A stretch of DNA of 64,000 nt from Serratia oryzae (GCF_001976145.1 NZ_MOXD01000002.1:62001-126000), one strand, 5' to 3'. Shown: positions 31,010-41,890, counted from the first letter of the stretch. Translations and numbers: made by a program. Notes: generated from the letters alone by a model not told the origin.

Positions 31010-33364
31010 ATGAACCCTGAGCGTTCCGAACGCATTGAAATCCCCGTTCTGCCATTGCGCGACGTGGTGGTTTATCCGCACATGGTGATCCCGTTATTTG
31101 TTGGCCGGGAAAAATCGATTCGGTGCCTCGAAGCCGCAATGGATCACGATAAAAAGATCATGCTGGTGGCACAGAAAGAGGCCTCAACGGATGAACCTGG
31201 CATTAACGATTTATTCTCTGTCGGCACCGTAGCGTCGATTTTGCAGATGCTGAAGCTGCCAGATGGCACGGTGAAAGTGCTGGTGGAAGGCCTGCAGCGT
31301 GCGCGCATTACCACGCTTTCCGATAGCGGTGAGCACTTTGCTGCCAAGGCCGAATACCTTGAGTCACCTGCGATCGACGAGCGTGAGCAAGAAGTGCTGG
31401 TGCGTACCGCAATCAATCAGTTTGAAGGCTACATCAAGCTGAATAAAAAAATTCCACCGGAGGTGCTGACTTCACTGAACAGCATCGACGATGCTGCGCG
31501 CCTGGCGGATACCATCGCTGCACACATGCCGCTGAAGCTCAGCGACAAGCAGTCGGTGCTGGAGATGTTTGATATCACCGAGCGTCTTGAGTACCTGATG
31601 GCGATGATGGAGTCGGAAATCGATCTGCTGCAGGTTGAGAAACGTATCCGTAACCGCGTCAAGAAACAGATGGAAAAGAGCCAGCGCGAGTACTATCTGA
31701 ATGAGCAGATGAAGGCCATCCAGAAAGAACTGGGCGAAATGGACGATGCGCCGGACGAACATGAAGCGCTGAAGCGTAAAATTGAAGCGGCAAAAATGCC
31801 GAAAGAAGCCCGCGAGAAAACCGAAGCGGAACTGCAGAAGCTGAAAATGATGTCGCCGATGTCAGCGGAAGCGACCGTGGTGCGCGGTTATATCGATTGG
31901 ATGCTGCAGGTGCCATGGAATGCGCGTAGTAAGGTGAAAAAAGATCTGGTCAAAGCGCAGGAAGTGCTCGATACCGATCACTACGGCCTAGAGCGGGTCA
32001 AAGATCGCATCCTTGAGTATCTTGCCGTTCAGAGCCGTGTCAGCAAAATCAAAGGCCCGATCCTGTGTCTGGTGGGGCCTCCGGGCGTGGGTAAAACCTC
32101 GCTGGGGCAGTCGATCGCCCGAGCCACCGGTCGGCAGTATGTACGTATGGCGTTGGGTGGCGTGCGTGATGAGGCGGAAATCCGCGGTCACCGCCGTACT
32201 TACATCGGCTCCATGCCGGGTAAGCTGATCCAGAAGATGGCCAAGGTGGGGGTGAAAAACCCGCTGTTCCTGTTGGATGAGATCGACAAAATGTCATCCG
32301 ACATGCGTGGCGATCCCGCTTCAGCGCTGCTGGAAGTGTTGGATCCGGAACAGAACGTGGCGTTCAACGATCACTATCTGGAAGTGGATTACGATCTGTC
32401 GGACGTGATGTTTGTTGCTACTTCAAACTCAATGAACATCCCGGCACCGTTGCTGGATCGTATGGAGGTGATCCGTCTTTCCGGCTACACCGAAGACGAA
32501 AAACTGAACATTGCCAAACAGCACCTGCTGCCGAAACAGCTTGAGCGTAATGCGCTGAAAAAAGGTGAACTGACGGTTGATGACAGTGCCATTATCGGCA
32601 TTATCCGTTATTACACCCGCGAAGCCGGGGTACGTAGCCTGGAGCGTGAGATCTCCAAGCTGTGCCGCAAAGCGGTGAAATCGCTGTTGATGGATAAAAC
32701 GCTCAAGCACATTGAGATCAATGGCGACAACCTGAAAGATTACCTTGGCGTTCAGCGCGTCGACTATGGCCGTGCCGATACGGAAAACCGCGTAGGTCAG
32801 GTCACTGGGCTGGCATGGACGGAAGTGGGCGGCGATCTGCTGACTATCGAAACCGCCTGTGTGCCTGGCAAGGGCAAACTGACCTATACCGGTTCTTTGG
32901 GAGAGGTGATGCAGGAATCAATCCAGGCAGCGCTGACCGTAGTGCGGGCCCGTGCTGAAAAACTGGGTATTAACGCGGATTTCTATGAAAAGCGCGACAT
33001 CCACGTGCACGTTCCTGAAGGAGCAACGCCGAAAGACGGCCCAAGTGCGGGTATTGCCATGTGCACGGCCTTGGTGTCCTGCCTGACCGGCAACCCGGTA
33101 CGTGCCGATGTGGCAATGACCGGTGAGATCACCCTGCGTGGGCAGGTATTACCGATTGGTGGCCTGAAAGAGAAGCTGCTGGCTGCTCACCGTGGTGGTA
33201 TCAAAACCGTGCTGATCCCTTATGAGAACAAGCGCGATCTGGAAGAGATCCCTGATAACGTCATCGCTGACCTGGAGATTCATCCGGTGCAGAAAATTGA
33301 TGAAGTTTTGAATATTGCGTTGCAGAACCCGGCCTTCGGTGCGCAGCCTGTCGCGGTAAAATAG
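31010..33364 (+). CDS. lon: ATP-dependent protease Lon
   Basis: Hexameric AAA+ serine protease that removes misfolded proteins and unstable regulators. The start [18 protein letters not shown] gives 784 residues, exactly the E. coli length; an upstream in-frame ATG is not supported. Domains: N-terminal LAN substrate domain (about 10-200), AAA+ with Walker [12 protein letters not shown] (about 356) and Walker B FLLDEIDK, and the C-terminal protease with the Ser-Lys dyad (Ser in [10 protein letters not shown], about 679). Expressed from a sigma-32 promoter. Confidence 0.98.
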   Translation: MNPERSERIEIPVLPLRDVVVYPHMVIPLFVGREKSIRCLEAAMDHDKKIMLVAQKEASTDEPGINDLFSVGTVASILQMLKLPDGTVKVLVEGLQRARITTLSDSGEHFAAKAEYLESPAIDEREQEVLVRTAINQFEGYIKLNKKIPPEVLTSLNSIDDAARLADTIAAHMPLKLSDKQSVLEMFDITERLEYLMAMMESEIDLLQVEKRIRNRVKKQMEKSQREYYLNEQMKAIQKELGEMDDAPDEHEALKRKIEAAKMPKEAREKTEAELQKLKMMSPMSAEATVVRGYIDWMLQVPWNARSKVKKDLVKAQEVLDTDHYGLERVKDRILEYLAVQSRVSKIKGPILCLVGPPGVGKTSLGQSIARATGRQYVRMALGGVRDEAEIRGHRRTYIGSMPGKLIQKMAKVGVKNPLFLLDEIDKMSSDMRGDPASALLEVLDPEQNVAFNDHYLEVDYDLSDVMFVATSNSMNIPAPLLDRMEVIRLSGYTEDEKLNIAKQHLLPKQLERNALKKGELTVDDSAIIGIIRYYTREAGVRSLEREISKLCRKAVKSLLMDKTLKHIEINGDNLKDYLGVQRVDYGRADTENRVGQVTGLAWTEVGGDLLTIETACVPGKGKLTYTGSLGEVMQESIQAALTVVRARAEKLGINADFYEKRDIHVHVPEGATPKDGPSAGIAMCTALVSCLTGNPVRADVAMTGEITLRGQVLPIGGLKEKLLAAHRGGIKTVLIPYENKRDLEEIPDNVIADLEIHPVQKIDEVLNIALQNPAFGAQPVAVK

Positions 33365-33578
33365 TGACGGATCGCAAAAACCATTGATAAAACTTATGCT
33401 GGCAAGCCATTTCGGACTTGCCAGTATTTTTATGTGCCGCTAAGTTAGATCGCTGTCATGCCGCGTTTTGCTGCTGTTTGGTGGCTTGCCAAGGCACGAC
33501 GGGATTGATATAACAGCTGCGCTGTCGCAGCCGTAGGGTTTTCCGGTGCGACGTTTGAATTCTAGAGGGGATGATAGA

Positions 33579-33851
33579 GTGAATAAGTCACAACTGATCG
33601 ACAAAATTGCCGCAGGCGCTGATATTTCTAAAGCGGCAGCCGGACGTGCTTTAGATGCAATTATTGCATCCGTTACCGAATCCTTGAAAGAAGGGGATGA
33701 CGTAGCTCTGGTTGGTTTCGGTTCTTTCACCGTGCGTGAGCGTTCAGCTCGTACCGGTCGTAACCCACAAACCGGTAAAGAGATCAAAATTGCGGCAGCC
33801 AAGGTTCCGGCATTCCGTGCAGGAAAAGCGTTGAAAGACGCCGTGAACTGA
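33579..33851 (+). CDS. hupB: DNA-binding protein HU-beta
   Basis: Nucleoid protein that bends DNA as a heterodimer with HU-alpha. The GTG start reading [20 protein letters not shown] gives 90 residues, the family length; an upstream ATG was rejected because the ribosome site GAGGGGATG serves the GTG. The DNA-binding beta arm contains [14 protein letters not shown] with the intercalating Pro. Placed between lon and ppiD as in E. coli, followed by a terminator. Confidence 0.98.
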   Translation: MNKSQLIDKIAAGADISKAAAGRALDAIIASVTESLKEGDDVALVGFGSFTVRERSARTGRNPQTGKEIKIAAAKVPAFRAGKALKDAVN

Positions 33852-33924
33852 TTACCGCGTCGAAACGATTAGCAACACATAAACAATCACCTGACGCAGC
33901 GGTGCTGGTGAGGTAAGATATAAG

Positions 33925-33955
33925 GCGCATCAGATTGATGCGCTTTTTTTATTTT
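33925..33955 (+). terminator. Rho-independent terminator of hupB
   Basis: Stem GCGCATC (33925-33931) with GATGCGC (33937-33943), loop AGATT, followed by seven T residues. Confidence 0.9.
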
Positions 33956-34019
33956 TGTCGCAGGGAACGCGCCTGCACAAGGGTTTTTAATCCACATCAC
34001 AGCGGAGTGTTGTCACACT

Positions 34020-35903
34020 ATGATGGACAATTTACGCGCGGCTGCTAACAACATCGTGCTAAAAATCATCCTGGCCCTGATCATCTTGTCATTTGTTCTG
34101 ACAGGGGTGGGTAGCTACCTGACCGGCGGTTCCGGCGATTATGCGGCGAAAGTCAATGGCCAGGTCATCGAACGTGCTCAACTGGAGCAGGCTTTCCAGA
34201 GTGAGCGTAGTCGCATGCAGCAGCAGTTGGGTGACCAGTTTTCCGCGCTGGCGGGGAACGAAGGTTACATGCAGCAACTGCGCCATCAGGTGCTGTCGCA
34301 GTTGATTGACAACATGCTGCTCGATCAGTATGCCAAAAAGTTAAACCTGAACGCGAGTGACGAACAGGTGAAGGACGCTATCCGTAAGGCGCCTTACTTC
34401 CAGACTGACGGCCAATTCGATAACGCCAAATATCTCGATCTGATTACCCGTATGGGTTACAGCGCCGATAATTATGCGCAATCCATGCGTCAGCAACTGA
34501 TTAATCAGCAACTGCTCCAGAGCTTTGGGGGTTCCGGTTTTATACTGCCAGCCGAGTCTCAGGCCATGGCTGCCCTGATGTTGCAGGAGCGCGATGTGCG
34601 TTTGGCGACGATCGATCTTAAAGCGCTGCTGGCTAAGCAGACCGCGACAGACGATGAGCTGAAAGCGTATTACGAACAGAACCAGAACAGCTTCATCGCA
34701 CCAGAAAAGGTGAAGGTGAGCTTTATTGCGCTGGATGCTGCCGCACTGCAAGACAAAGTAACGGTTAGCGAAGCGGATATCAGTGCCTATTACGACCAGC
34801 ATCAGAGCAATTACGGCCAGCCGGAACGCAGAAATTACAGTGTGATCCAGCTGAAAACCGAAGCGGATGCCAAGGCGGTTCTGGATGAGCTGAAAAACGG
34901 CGCCGACTTTGCCACGCTGGCGAAAGAGAAATCTACCGACATCATTTCACGCCGCGATGGCGGTGTGCTGGGTTGGCTTGAGCCGGAAACGACCGCTGAT
35001 GAACTGAAACAGGCCAATCTGACAGAGAAAGGCCAGATATCCGGCGTGGTGAAATCTTCGGTGGGTTATCTGATTGTCCGTTTGAACGATATCAAACCGG
35101 CGGTGGTGAAGCCATTAAGTGAAGTGCATGATGCCATCAGCAAACAGGTGAAGCAGGAAAAAGCGGTTGATGCCTACTATGCATTGCAGCAGAAGGTGAG
35201 CGAAGCTGCCACCAGCGACAATGAATCCCTGGCTTCGGCGGAAGAAGCCGCCGGCGTTAAAGCGGTGCAAAGCGACTGGTTTACCCGCGACAATGTTCCG
35301 GCAGCGCTGAATTTTAAACCTGTTGTGCAGTCAATCTTTGACGGTTCACTGATTGGTGAGAATGGGGCACCGGGCAGTAACTCCGATGTGATCACCGTTG
35401 ATGGCGATCGCGCGTTTGTTATCCGTGTGACAAATCACCAGCCAGAAGGCATTGAGCCGTTTGACAAGGTGAAAGATCGCGTTACTGAGATGGTGAAGCG
35501 CAACAAAGCGCTGCAGGAAGCGAAGCTGCAGGGCGAGAAGCTGTTGGTTGAACTGAAGCAGGGTAAAGGCGATGAAGCGATGAAAGCGGCAGGCCTGAGC
35601 TTTGGCAGCGTGCAGAAAATGACGCGGAACTCGGAAGATCGCCAACTGGTGGAAAGCATATTCTCGCTGCCTCATCCTCAGGATGGCAAGTCCGTTTATG
35701 GCATGTCGCAGGATCGTCAGGATAACGTGGTGCTGATCGCGTTGGATACCGTGCGTCCTGGCACTTTACCGGCAGATGAGATGAAAGCCTTTGTCAGCAA
35801 AATGCAGGAGAGTGCGGTAGGTATTGCACTCGATTCGTTGCTGTCAAACCTGCGTAAAGAAGCCAAAATTACCATGGGTGCCGCTGAGCAACAACCTCAA
35901 TAA
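34020..35903 (+). CDS. ppiD: Periplasmic chaperone / SurA-like protein PpiD
   Basis: Inner-membrane-anchored periplasmic foldase located near the Sec exit. The 627-residue product has a short cytoplasmic N-terminus, one membrane segment at about residues 14-34, a SurA-like helical domain (about 40-230), and a parvulin-type domain (about 265-355, YSVIQLKTEADAKAVLDELK ... GGVLGWLEPE). E. coli PpiD is 623 residues and lacks measurable isomerase activity. Two ATG codons are adjacent at the start. A hairpin terminator follows. Confidence 0.95.
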   Translation: MMDNLRAAANNIVLKIILALIILSFVLTGVGSYLTGGSGDYAAKVNGQVIERAQLEQAFQSERSRMQQQLGDQFSALAGNEGYMQQLRHQVLSQLIDNMLLDQYAKKLNLNASDEQVKDAIRKAPYFQTDGQFDNAKYLDLITRMGYSADNYAQSMRQQLINQQLLQSFGGSGFILPAESQAMAALMLQERDVRLATIDLKALLAKQTATDDELKAYYEQNQNSFIAPEKVKVSFIALDAAALQDKVTVSEADISAYYDQHQSNYGQPERRNYSVIQLKTEADAKAVLDELKNGADFATLAKEKSTDIISRRDGGVLGWLEPETTADELKQANLTEKGQISGVVKSSVGYLIVRLNDIKPAVVKPLSEVHDAISKQVKQEKAVDAYYALQQKVSEAATSDNESLASAEEAAGVKAVQSDWFTRDNVPAALNFKPVVQSIFDGSLIGENGAPGSNSDVITVDGDRAFVIRVTNHQPEGIEPFDKVKDRVTEMVKRNKALQEAKLQGEKLLVELKQGKGDEAMKAAGLSFGSVQKMTRNSEDRQLVESIFSLPHPQDGKSVYGMSQDRQDNVVLIALDTVRPGTLPADEMKAFVSKMQESAVGIALDSLLSNLRKEAKITMGAAEQQPQ

Positions 35904-35938
35904 GCACCGCATTTCTCTGCAACAAAATGTAATTCATC

Positions 35939-35962
35939 AAGGCCGCTTTCGCGGCCTTTTCC
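35939..35962 (+). terminator. Rho-independent terminator of ppiD
   Basis: Perfect 8-bp stem AAGGCCGC/GCGGCCTT with TTTC loop and a short T tail. Confidence 0.85.
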
Positions 35963-36041
35963 ATATTTAACATCTGTCATTTGCTGAATATTTGCCGCTG
36001 CGGCAAGGTAGCCTCGCTGTTAAACATAGGGAGGATACAGC

Positions 36042-36431
36042 ATGCAACATAGCGAAAATAAAGGCATTACCCGTTTTTCTCATTCCGTAAAGTTCCTGTT
36101 GGCGGCGGCTCTGTTCAGCTTGGTGGGGGCATCGGCAAGCGCCGCAGAAAAAGCGCCACCAGCGCCTCAACCGGTGGCTCAAAGCCCGGCTAAAGCCGAG
36201 CGGCAGGCTGCCGTTGAAGCACCTTCCGAAGGTGAAGCTACGGTCAGTATCAATGATGCGGATGCTGAAGAACTGGCCAGCAAATTAAACGGTGTCGGGA
36301 TGAAAAAAGCAGAGGCTATCGTGCGGTACCGGGAACAGAATGGGCCCTTTACGCAGGTTGAACAATTACAGGAGGTACCAGGAATCGGGCCAACGTTATT
36401 GGAAAAGAATCGTGCTCGGCTGAAAATGTGA
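36042..36431 (+). CDS. ybaV: Helix-hairpin-helix (ComEA-like) protein YbaV
   Basis: Predicted exported DNA-binding protein. Residues about 17-35 form a signal peptide or anchor ending in ASASAAE. A Pro/Ala-rich linker follows, then a ComEA-type helix-hairpin-helix pair (about 68-127): INDADAEELASKLNGVGMKK and VPGIGPTLLEKNRARLK. The 129-residue size and position after ppiD match E. coli ybaV. In naturally competent bacteria the domain binds incoming DNA; the role here is unknown. Confidence 0.92.
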   Translation: MQHSENKGITRFSHSVKFLLAAALFSLVGASASAAEKAPPAPQPVAQSPAKAERQAAVEAPSEGEATVSINDADAEELASKLNGVGMKKAEAIVRYREQNGPFTQVEQLQEVPGIGPTLLEKNRARLKM

Positions 36432-36599
36432 TCCCGATCGCGGCTGCGTGGCAAAGTAGCCAGGCAGCCGCTTTCCTCTGCTACATTCTACAGGTCATAC
36501 CAGTTTCATCGCTGATGAAGAGGGTAAATCCAAACTTGTCAGGGCGCGGTGCGCCCGTTTTAACCGATGATCACCCGTGGCAGGAGCGACCGTTTCACT

Positions 36600-37013
36600 A
36601 TGCATACCTATATTAAAGTTCGCGGTTACCATCTTGATTTTTATCAACATGTTAATAATGCCCGCTATTTGGAGTTTCTGGAGGAGGCGCGTTGGGAATG
36701 GCTGGAGAATCTGGATGCGTTTCATTGGATGGCGCAGAATAATATTGCGTTCATCGTGGTGAACATCAATATCAATTACCGCAGGCCAGCGGTGCTGGGT
36801 GACAAGCTGCGCATTGACAGCCAAATGCAGCAACTGAACGGCAAAAGCGGAGTGTTGAGCCAGCAGGTGACGCTTGAGCCTGAAGGTTCACCGGTTGCGG
36901 ATGCAACACTGACGTTTGTCTGTGTCGATCTGAAAACCCAAAAAGCGTTGCCGATCGAAGGGGAGTTGCGGGAGCATTTGATGGCGTTACAGCAGAAAGA
37001 TATGCAGGCCTGA
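36600..37013 (+). CDS. fadM: Long-chain acyl-CoA thioesterase FadM
   Basis: Hot-dog-fold thioesterase that in E. coli hydrolyses 3,5-tetradecadienoyl-CoA during oleate breakdown. The start MHTYIKVRGYHLDFYQHVNN gives 137 residues; an ATG eleven codons upstream lacks homology. The motif DFYQHVNNARYLEFLEEARW is the 4-hydroxybenzoyl-CoA thioesterase signature with the catalytic Asp. A short palindromic repeat begins 2 bp after the stop and may also end the transcript. Confidence 0.93.
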   Translation: MHTYIKVRGYHLDFYQHVNNARYLEFLEEARWEWLENLDAFHWMAQNNIAFIVVNININYRRPAVLGDKLRIDSQMQQLNGKSGVLSQQVTLEPEGSPVADATLTFVCVDLKTQKALPIEGELREHLMALQQKDMQA

Positions 37014-37014
37014 T

Positions 37015-37073
37015 ATACCCGTTGTCTTTCAAGCTGCAGCGTTGTTGGCTGCAACTTGAAATCCATAGGGTAT
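37015..37073. repeat. Palindromic intergenic repeat, short copy 3
   Basis: 59 bp with inverted ends: ATACCCG...TTTCAAGCTGCAGC on the left and GGCTGCAACTTGAAA...GGGTAT on the right. It corresponds to the outer arms of copy 1 with the centre removed. It lies between fadM and queC (convergent) and could act as a terminator hairpin for either. Confidence 0.75.
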
Positions 37074-37108
37074 AGACCGTATTACATAAATGGCGACGAG
37101 CAGCGCTT

Positions 37109-37807
37109 TTAAATCAGCCCGGTTTTCTGTTTCAGGCTAGTCATGACGCTGCTTTTATCCTGAAGATACTGGTGCAAACCCTTGGCGCGCAGGTGGCAAG
37201 CCGCGCATGCACCGCAGCCATCACCTTGCACACCGTTATAACAGCTCAGCGTCTCCTGGCGGACAAGCTCTAACTGCTGGTAATAATCAGCCAGTGCCCA
37301 GGTTTCGGCCTTGTTGAGCCACATCAAGGGGGTTTCGAAGCGGATATCGCGCGCGATGCCCAGCACCACAGCATTGTTCAGCGCCTTAACGAACTCGTCG
37401 CGGCAGTCTGGATAACCGGAGAAATCGGTCTCACACACGCCGGTTATTAACGCTTCAGCTTCTACCTGATAGGCATAAATCGCCGCCAGGGTCAGGAACA
37501 GAATGTTACGCCCTGGCACAAAGGTGCTGGGTAGCGCGTCATCCTGCGTGCTGTCGAATGCGGGCACCGGAATGTTATCGCGAGTCAGGCTGCTGATCGC
37601 TAGCTCATTGAGTAATCTGGAATCTAACACTTTGTGCGCCTTGGCACCCAACCTCTGTGCCAGATTTTGAGCAATATCGATTTCGGCACGATGGCGCTGG
37701 CCATAATCGAACGTGATGCAGTGAACTTCATCGTACTGCTGCAATGCCTGAATTAAGCAGGTCGTGGAGTCTTGTCCACCGCTAAAAACGACGACTGCGC
37801 GTTTCAT
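37109..37807 (-). CDS. queC: 7-cyano-7-deazaguanine synthase QueC
   Basis: ATP-dependent enzyme converting carboxy-deazaguanine to preQ0, on the path to the base that Tgt inserts. The start [20 protein letters not shown] gives 232 residues (E. coli 231); a start nine codons upstream was rejected. The PP-loop is SGGQDST, and a C-terminal zinc cluster [16 protein letters not shown] is intact. Tgt, at the left end of the window, uses the product of this pathway, but the two are far apart. Confidence 0.96.
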   Translation of the reverse strand: MKRAVVVFSGGQDSTTCLIQALQQYDEVHCITFDYGQRHRAEIDIAQNLAQRLGAKAHKVLDSRLLNELAISSLTRDNIPVPAFDSTQDDALPSTFVPGRNILFLTLAAIYAYQVEAEALITGVCETDFSGYPDCRDEFVKALNNAVVLGIARDIRFETPLMWLNKAETWALADYYQQLELVRQETLSCYNGVQGDGCGACAACHLRAKGLHQYLQDKSSVMTSLKQKTGLI

Positions 37808-37941
37808 AGAATCAACCTTCTGTCGAGGAGCCATTCCCGATGCACACTCGGGCGGCTGGTTTAATCCCGCCGCGTGCTATTGGCATCACAGAGGGGGAAT
37901 AACACTGGCGGCGGTGATGGTAGCAGACTAGGCCCAGGCTA

Positions 37942-39651
37942 TCATTCATTCTCTGCTAACGGTGGCGGCAGCCAGGCCTGGCAAAAATCAAACCAGCCGT
38001 GAGCCGTGAGGGTCACCCCCTGAATGCGTGGTGGCGCATTAACCTGATATTGATAATGGAACAGCGGCGTCAGAATTGCCGCCTTCATCAGTTGCTGATA
38101 GTAGGTTTTCAATAGGTCGTAGCGCCGTTGTTGATCCGGAACTTGCTGAATATGCAGCAATACCTGCTGTTGTCGCTGCCAGTTTTCCTCCGTCAGAATA
38201 CCTTGCCAGAGCACATCGCGGCGTAACCAGCTTTCCAGCGTGGCTTCCGGCGCTTCACCAATCAGGTTATCTGCCAGTAACAGGTCGGCCTGCGCCAGTT
38301 GCTCGGTACTTTGCCAGCGCTTGCCCGAGTAATAATGCACTTCTAACTCACAACCCTGTTGCGCCAGCAACTGCTGCAAGGCCTGTGTCAGAGTTGCAAG
38401 CTCAACCGGTGGGTGGTAAAGCAGAGTTAATCTGGTGGGGAGGGAAACCTGATCCATCTGGTGCTCGGGGATTGCCCAGCCAGGCAGCATTTCATGGCTT
38501 GGGGTGATCACGCTATTAGGGATAGGCAAGTCAGCCAGTAGCCCCGAGCGTTGGATCAACATCAACAACTTTTGCCCTTGGGCTTCACTGAGCACTCCAC
38601 GGCGCTGGTTGATCGCCAGATAGCACCAGCCCAGGCTCATGCTGCGCTGTACCGGCCGTGCCTGGGCTAATTCTTCCTGTTGGCCGATGGTGATCCGCAC
38701 CGGGTGCTGGCAACTGGTGTCATTACCGCTGGTGAGCAAATCCGGAGTGATCCAATATTCGATGCTTTCCAGATAAGGGTGTTGCAGATGGTAGTAAGGA
38801 TGCTGTTCCAGCCGCACCATTTGCGGATCATTCAAGGCCAGCTTGAACGGCCCTGCGCCAAGCTCGGGGTGTTCTGGATGGGTCATCAGGCAGGGTAATT
38901 CTGCCAAGCGGTGCGCCAGCCAGTAATCTGGCGTATGCAGATCGAACTGAATACACAGCGCATGCGGCAAACTGATAGTTTGCACGCAGCTCAATAACGG
39001 CTGGCTGCGCGGATGTTGCTGCAACCGGTTTAACGTTTGCAGCAACTGCTGGCCGGTCAGAGGTTCCCCGTTATGCCAGCGCAACTGGCTGCGCAGAAAG
39101 AACTGCCACTGCAAGCCGCCGTTGCCGATCTGCCAATGATGAGCCAGATCCGGCTGAGGTTGCGGGCAACCGGTATTGAAGCGTGTTAGACCCGCATACA
39201 GAGTCGCGACCAGGTGTTGTTCGGCACGGCCGCTGAGCGTGAGTGGATCGAGCTTCTCTAGCGTACGGTAATAGGGGATACGCAGCGTAGGGCTGCCCTC
39301 TTGCCATTGGCCGCCAAGATGCGGGCTCAGTAGTTCCTGCAGATGCTGGGGGGCAAGCTGCGCCATTTCCAATGCACCCTGATGATCGCCCATCTGCAAC
39401 AGACGCTGCAAATGAGCGGCACGCAATTCATCAGGCGTTTTCAAGCATTGCAGTTGTGCACGTTTACCGCGCCCGGCATGGGAGCGCCAGCTCAGCCAAC
39501 CCTGCTCCTGCAACTGTTGCACCAGCGTGCGCGCATGGCGTTCGCTGCAATAAAACAGGGTCGCCAGTTCCGCGACGGTGATGTTTACGGGGGCGCTACC
39601 GAGTTGCTGATACAGACGTTGATACTGACTGAGGCGATGAACCAGGCGCAT
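37942..39651 (-). CDS. ybaE: SgrR-family regulator / solute-binding protein YbaE
   Basis: Cytoplasmic protein of the SgrR type: an N-terminal winged helix (about 1-90, VAELATLFYCSERHARTLVQ) fused to a domain like periplasmic dipeptide-binding proteins (about 130-560). It lacks a signal peptide, which fits an intracellular ligand sensor. Its 569-residue length and place between queC and cof match E. coli ybaE (566). Its ligand and targets are unknown; SgrR itself activates the small RNA SgrS during sugar-phosphate stress. Confidence 0.88.
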   Translation of the reverse strand: MRLVHRLSQYQRLYQQLGSAPVNITVAELATLFYCSERHARTLVQQLQEQGWLSWRSHAGRGKRAQLQCLKTPDELRAAHLQRLLQMGDHQGALEMAQLAPQHLQELLSPHLGGQWQEGSPTLRIPYYRTLEKLDPLTLSGRAEQHLVATLYAGLTRFNTGCPQPQPDLAHHWQIGNGGLQWQFFLRSQLRWHNGEPLTGQQLLQTLNRLQQHPRSQPLLSCVQTISLPHALCIQFDLHTPDYWLAHRLAELPCLMTHPEHPELGAGPFKLALNDPQMVRLEQHPYYHLQHPYLESIEYWITPDLLTSGNDTSCQHPVRITIGQQEELAQARPVQRSMSLGWCYLAINQRRGVLSEAQGQKLLMLIQRSGLLADLPIPNSVITPSHEMLPGWAIPEHQMDQVSLPTRLTLLYHPPVELATLTQALQQLLAQQGCELEVHYYSGKRWQSTEQLAQADLLLADNLIGEAPEATLESWLRRDVLWQGILTEENWQRQQQVLLHIQQVPDQQRRYDLLKTYYQQLMKAAILTPLFHYQYQVNAPPRIQGVTLTAHGWFDFCQAWLPPPLAENE

Positions 39652-39828
39652 AGCGATCCTCTTGAACTTTCAAGCTACGGCTTGAATATAAATCCGGAAG
39701 CATTTTTCTGAATTGTTCACTATTACTTCCGTAAATGCCATCACATACTGTAGCGGTTATCATAGTGCCTACCGTTCTAAGGCATATCGGTACGGCGCGC
39801 TGTCTGTGAGATGTCTTGAGAGGTTTAT

Positions 39829-40647
39829 ATGTATCGTTTGGCTGCTTTTGATATGGATGGCACTTTGCTGACGCCCGATCATCGGATTGGGCCGGAAACG
39901 TTGGCCGCGTTGAATCAGCTTATCGACAGGGACATGGTGGTGACCTTTGCTACCGGGCGGCATTACCTGGATGCACAGCCGATCATGGCGAAACTGGGCT
40001 TGCAAGGGTATCTCATCACCGGCAACGGTACGCGCGTCTATGACAAACAGGGGCAGCAACTGCATGCCACGGATTTGCCAGCCGATGTGGCCGAAGAGGT
40101 GCTGCATACCCAGTGGCAGACCCCTGCCAGCCTGCACGTTTTCCGTGATGAAGGTTGGTTGACCAATCTGGCGGTGCCGGAAATGTTGCAGGCTCATCAT
40201 CTCAGCGGTTTTCATTTCCAACTGACCGATTTGCAGCGCTTGCCAGCGTTGGGCAACAGCAAAGTCTGTTTCTGCGGCCCTCATGACGCCTTGGTTGAAC
40301 TGCAGGCGCAGTTGCACGCCCATTTTGCACAGCGTGTTGATTTGTGTTTCTCGGCTTACGAGTGTCTTGAGGTATTACCGCTGGGCTGCAACAAAGGTGC
40401 CGCATTGGAAAAACTGAGCGGCCATTTAGGCATGACGTTGGCAGACTGTATGGCGTTTGGCGATGCGATGAATGACAAAGAAATGTTGGCCAGCGTGGGG
40501 CATGGTGTGGTGATGGGGAACGCGTTACCACAGCTGAAAGCGCTGCTTCCCGATCTTCCGGTTATCGGCCATTGCGAAAAACAGGCGGTGGCTCACTATT
40601 TGCAACATTGGCTGCGTTCACCACGCTCCCCCTATACCCCCGTATAA
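39829..40647 (+). CDS. cof: HMP-PP phosphatase / HAD hydrolase Cof
   Basis: HAD-superfamily phosphatase; E. coli Cof dephosphorylates the thiamine precursor HMP-PP and other sugar phosphates. The 272-residue product has motif [12 protein letters not shown] with the nucleophile Asp, motif II in TFATGR, and motif [15 protein letters not shown], with a type IIB cap between. E. coli Cof is also 272. GAGAGG precedes the ATG. A repeat-derived hairpin follows the stop. Confidence 0.94.
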   Translation: MYRLAAFDMDGTLLTPDHRIGPETLAALNQLIDRDMVVTFATGRHYLDAQPIMAKLGLQGYLITGNGTRVYDKQGQQLHATDLPADVAEEVLHTQWQTPASLHVFRDEGWLTNLAVPEMLQAHHLSGFHFQLTDLQRLPALGNSKVCFCGPHDALVELQAQLHAHFAQRVDLCFSAYECLEVLPLGCNKGAALEKLSGHLGMTLADCMAFGDAMNDKEMLASVGHGVVMGNALPQLKALLPDLPVIGHCEKQAVAHYLQHWLRSPRSPYTPV

Positions 40648-40661
40648 AGGAGCCTTTACAG

Positions 40662-40748
40662 CCGCCGGGTTACTCTTATGACTTGAAGTTGCAACCGACA
40701 ACGCTGCCACTCCAAGTACCTTGAGTAGGACTACCCGGCTTTTTTATT
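40662..40748. repeat. Degenerate palindromic repeat and terminator between cof and the ccdA-like gene
   Basis: The inner part (40671-40720) reads, on the minus strand, GGCAGCGTTGTCGGTTGCAA followed by CTTCAAG, matching the core of repeat copy 3. Outer arms GCCGGGTTACTC and GAGTAGGACTACCCGGC pair, followed by TTTTTTATT on the plus strand. This looks like a decayed repeat copy inside an intrinsic terminator serving cof. Confidence 0.6.
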
Positions 40749-40756
40749 CCCGTCGT

Positions 40757-41800
40757 TTACAGATTGGCCAACTGTGTCAAATAAGGCCGCAGGTCGCCGA
40801 TATTATTGCTGACCCACTCTGGATTGTAGTAAGTATCCAGGTAGCGCTCTCCGCTGTCGCACAGCAGAGTGACGATCGCCCCCTGTTCCCCTTTTTCGCG
40901 CATTTGTTTTGCCCGCTGCAGTGCGCCCCAAACGTTGGTTCCGGTAGACGCTCCGACCTTGCGGCCCAGAACACTTTCCAGCCAGTGGATGGTAGCCACG
41001 CTGGCGGCATCCGGCACGCGCAGCATGCTGTCGATCACTGAAGGGATAAACGAGGGCTCAGCGCGTGGGCGGCCAATACCTTCAATACGGCTGCCACAGC
41101 TGCCGATAATGGTGCGATCGCCGTGGTGGAAACAGTCGTAGAACACCGAGTTTTCCGGATCGACCACGGTGAGCTGCGTATCGTGCCCTTGGTAGCGAAT
41201 ATAGCGCCCCAGTGTGGCTGAGGTACCACCGGTACCGGCGCTCATCACGATATGTTTGGGAATGGGGTAGGGTTCACGCGCCATCTGGCGGAAAATACTG
41301 TCGGCAATGTTGTTATTACCGCGCCAGTCGGTGGCCCGCTCCGCAAAGGTGAACTGATCCATATAGTGGCCATTCAACTCTTTTGCCAACGTTTCTGAAA
41401 CCGCATAAATCTGCGCCGCATGATCGACGAAATGGCTGCGCCCACCGTAGAACGCGATCTGCTCTACCTTACGCCGAGCGGTACAGGAAGGCATCACGGC
41501 AATGAATGGCAGGCCTATCAGCCTGGCGAAATAAGCCTCTGACACCGCGGTGCTGCCTGAAGAGGCTTCAATAATGGTGGTGTCTTTGTTGATCCAGCCG
41601 TTACACAGGCCGTACAGGAACAGCGAACGTGCCAGGCGGTGCTTCAGGCTGCCGGTAGGGTGGGTGCTTTCATCTTTCAGATACAGGCAGATGCCGGGGA
41701 ATTCCGGCAGGTTCAGGCGTATCAAGTGCGTGTCGGCGGAGCGTTGAAAATCCGCTTCTATTTCGCCGATAGCATATTTTACCCAAGCGTTTGTCATCAT
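40757..41800 (-). CDS. PLP-dependent cysteine synthase-fold enzyme, probable cysteine desulfhydrase (CcdA-like)
   Basis: A fold-type II PLP enzyme of 347 residues. The cofactor Lys is probably in [12 protein letters not shown], followed by the substrate loop [15 protein letters not shown] and the phosphate loop [10 protein letters not shown]. It resembles a subfamily longer than CysK/CysM. From memory, Pantoea ananatis has a cysteine-inducible desulfhydrase, CcdA, beside an Lrp-type regulator, the same arrangement as here with decR; that makes cysteine detoxification the best guess. Two adjacent ATG codons start the frame. E. coli lacks this gene between cof and decR. An actual cysteine synthase role is not excluded. 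Confidence 0.75.
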   Translation of the reverse strand: MMTNAWVKYAIGEIEADFQRSADTHLIRLNLPEFPGICLYLKDESTHPTGSLKHRLARSLFLYGLCNGWINKDTTIIEASSGSTAVSEAYFARLIGLPFIAVMPSCTARRKVEQIAFYGGRSHFVDHAAQIYAVSETLAKELNGHYMDQFTFAERATDWRGNNNIADSIFRQMAREPYPIPKHIVMSAGTGGTSATLGRYIRYQGHDTQLTVVDPENSVFYDCFHHGDRTIIGSCGSRIEGIGRPRAEPSFIPSVIDSMLRVPDAASVATIHWLESVLGRKVGASTGTNVWGALQRAKQMREKGEQGAIVTLLCDSGERYLDTYYNPEWVSNNIGDLRPYLTQLANL

Positions 41801-41847
41801 CAGGTCTCAGAATAGGGGCTGGTTGATGGCGTAGCATAGCGTTTCAC

Positions 41848-41875
41848 CAGGAAAAAAGGATTGCCATTTTTCCTG
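41848..41875. promoter_or_regulatory. Inverted repeat, possible DecR operator (distal)
   Basis: CAGGAAAAA (41848-41856) and TTTTTCCTG (41867-41875) are perfectly complementary 9-base arms separated by 10 bp, in the 117-bp gap between the divergent enzyme and regulator genes. Confidence 0.5.
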
Positions 41876-41890
41876 TTTAATCGCCTAATG

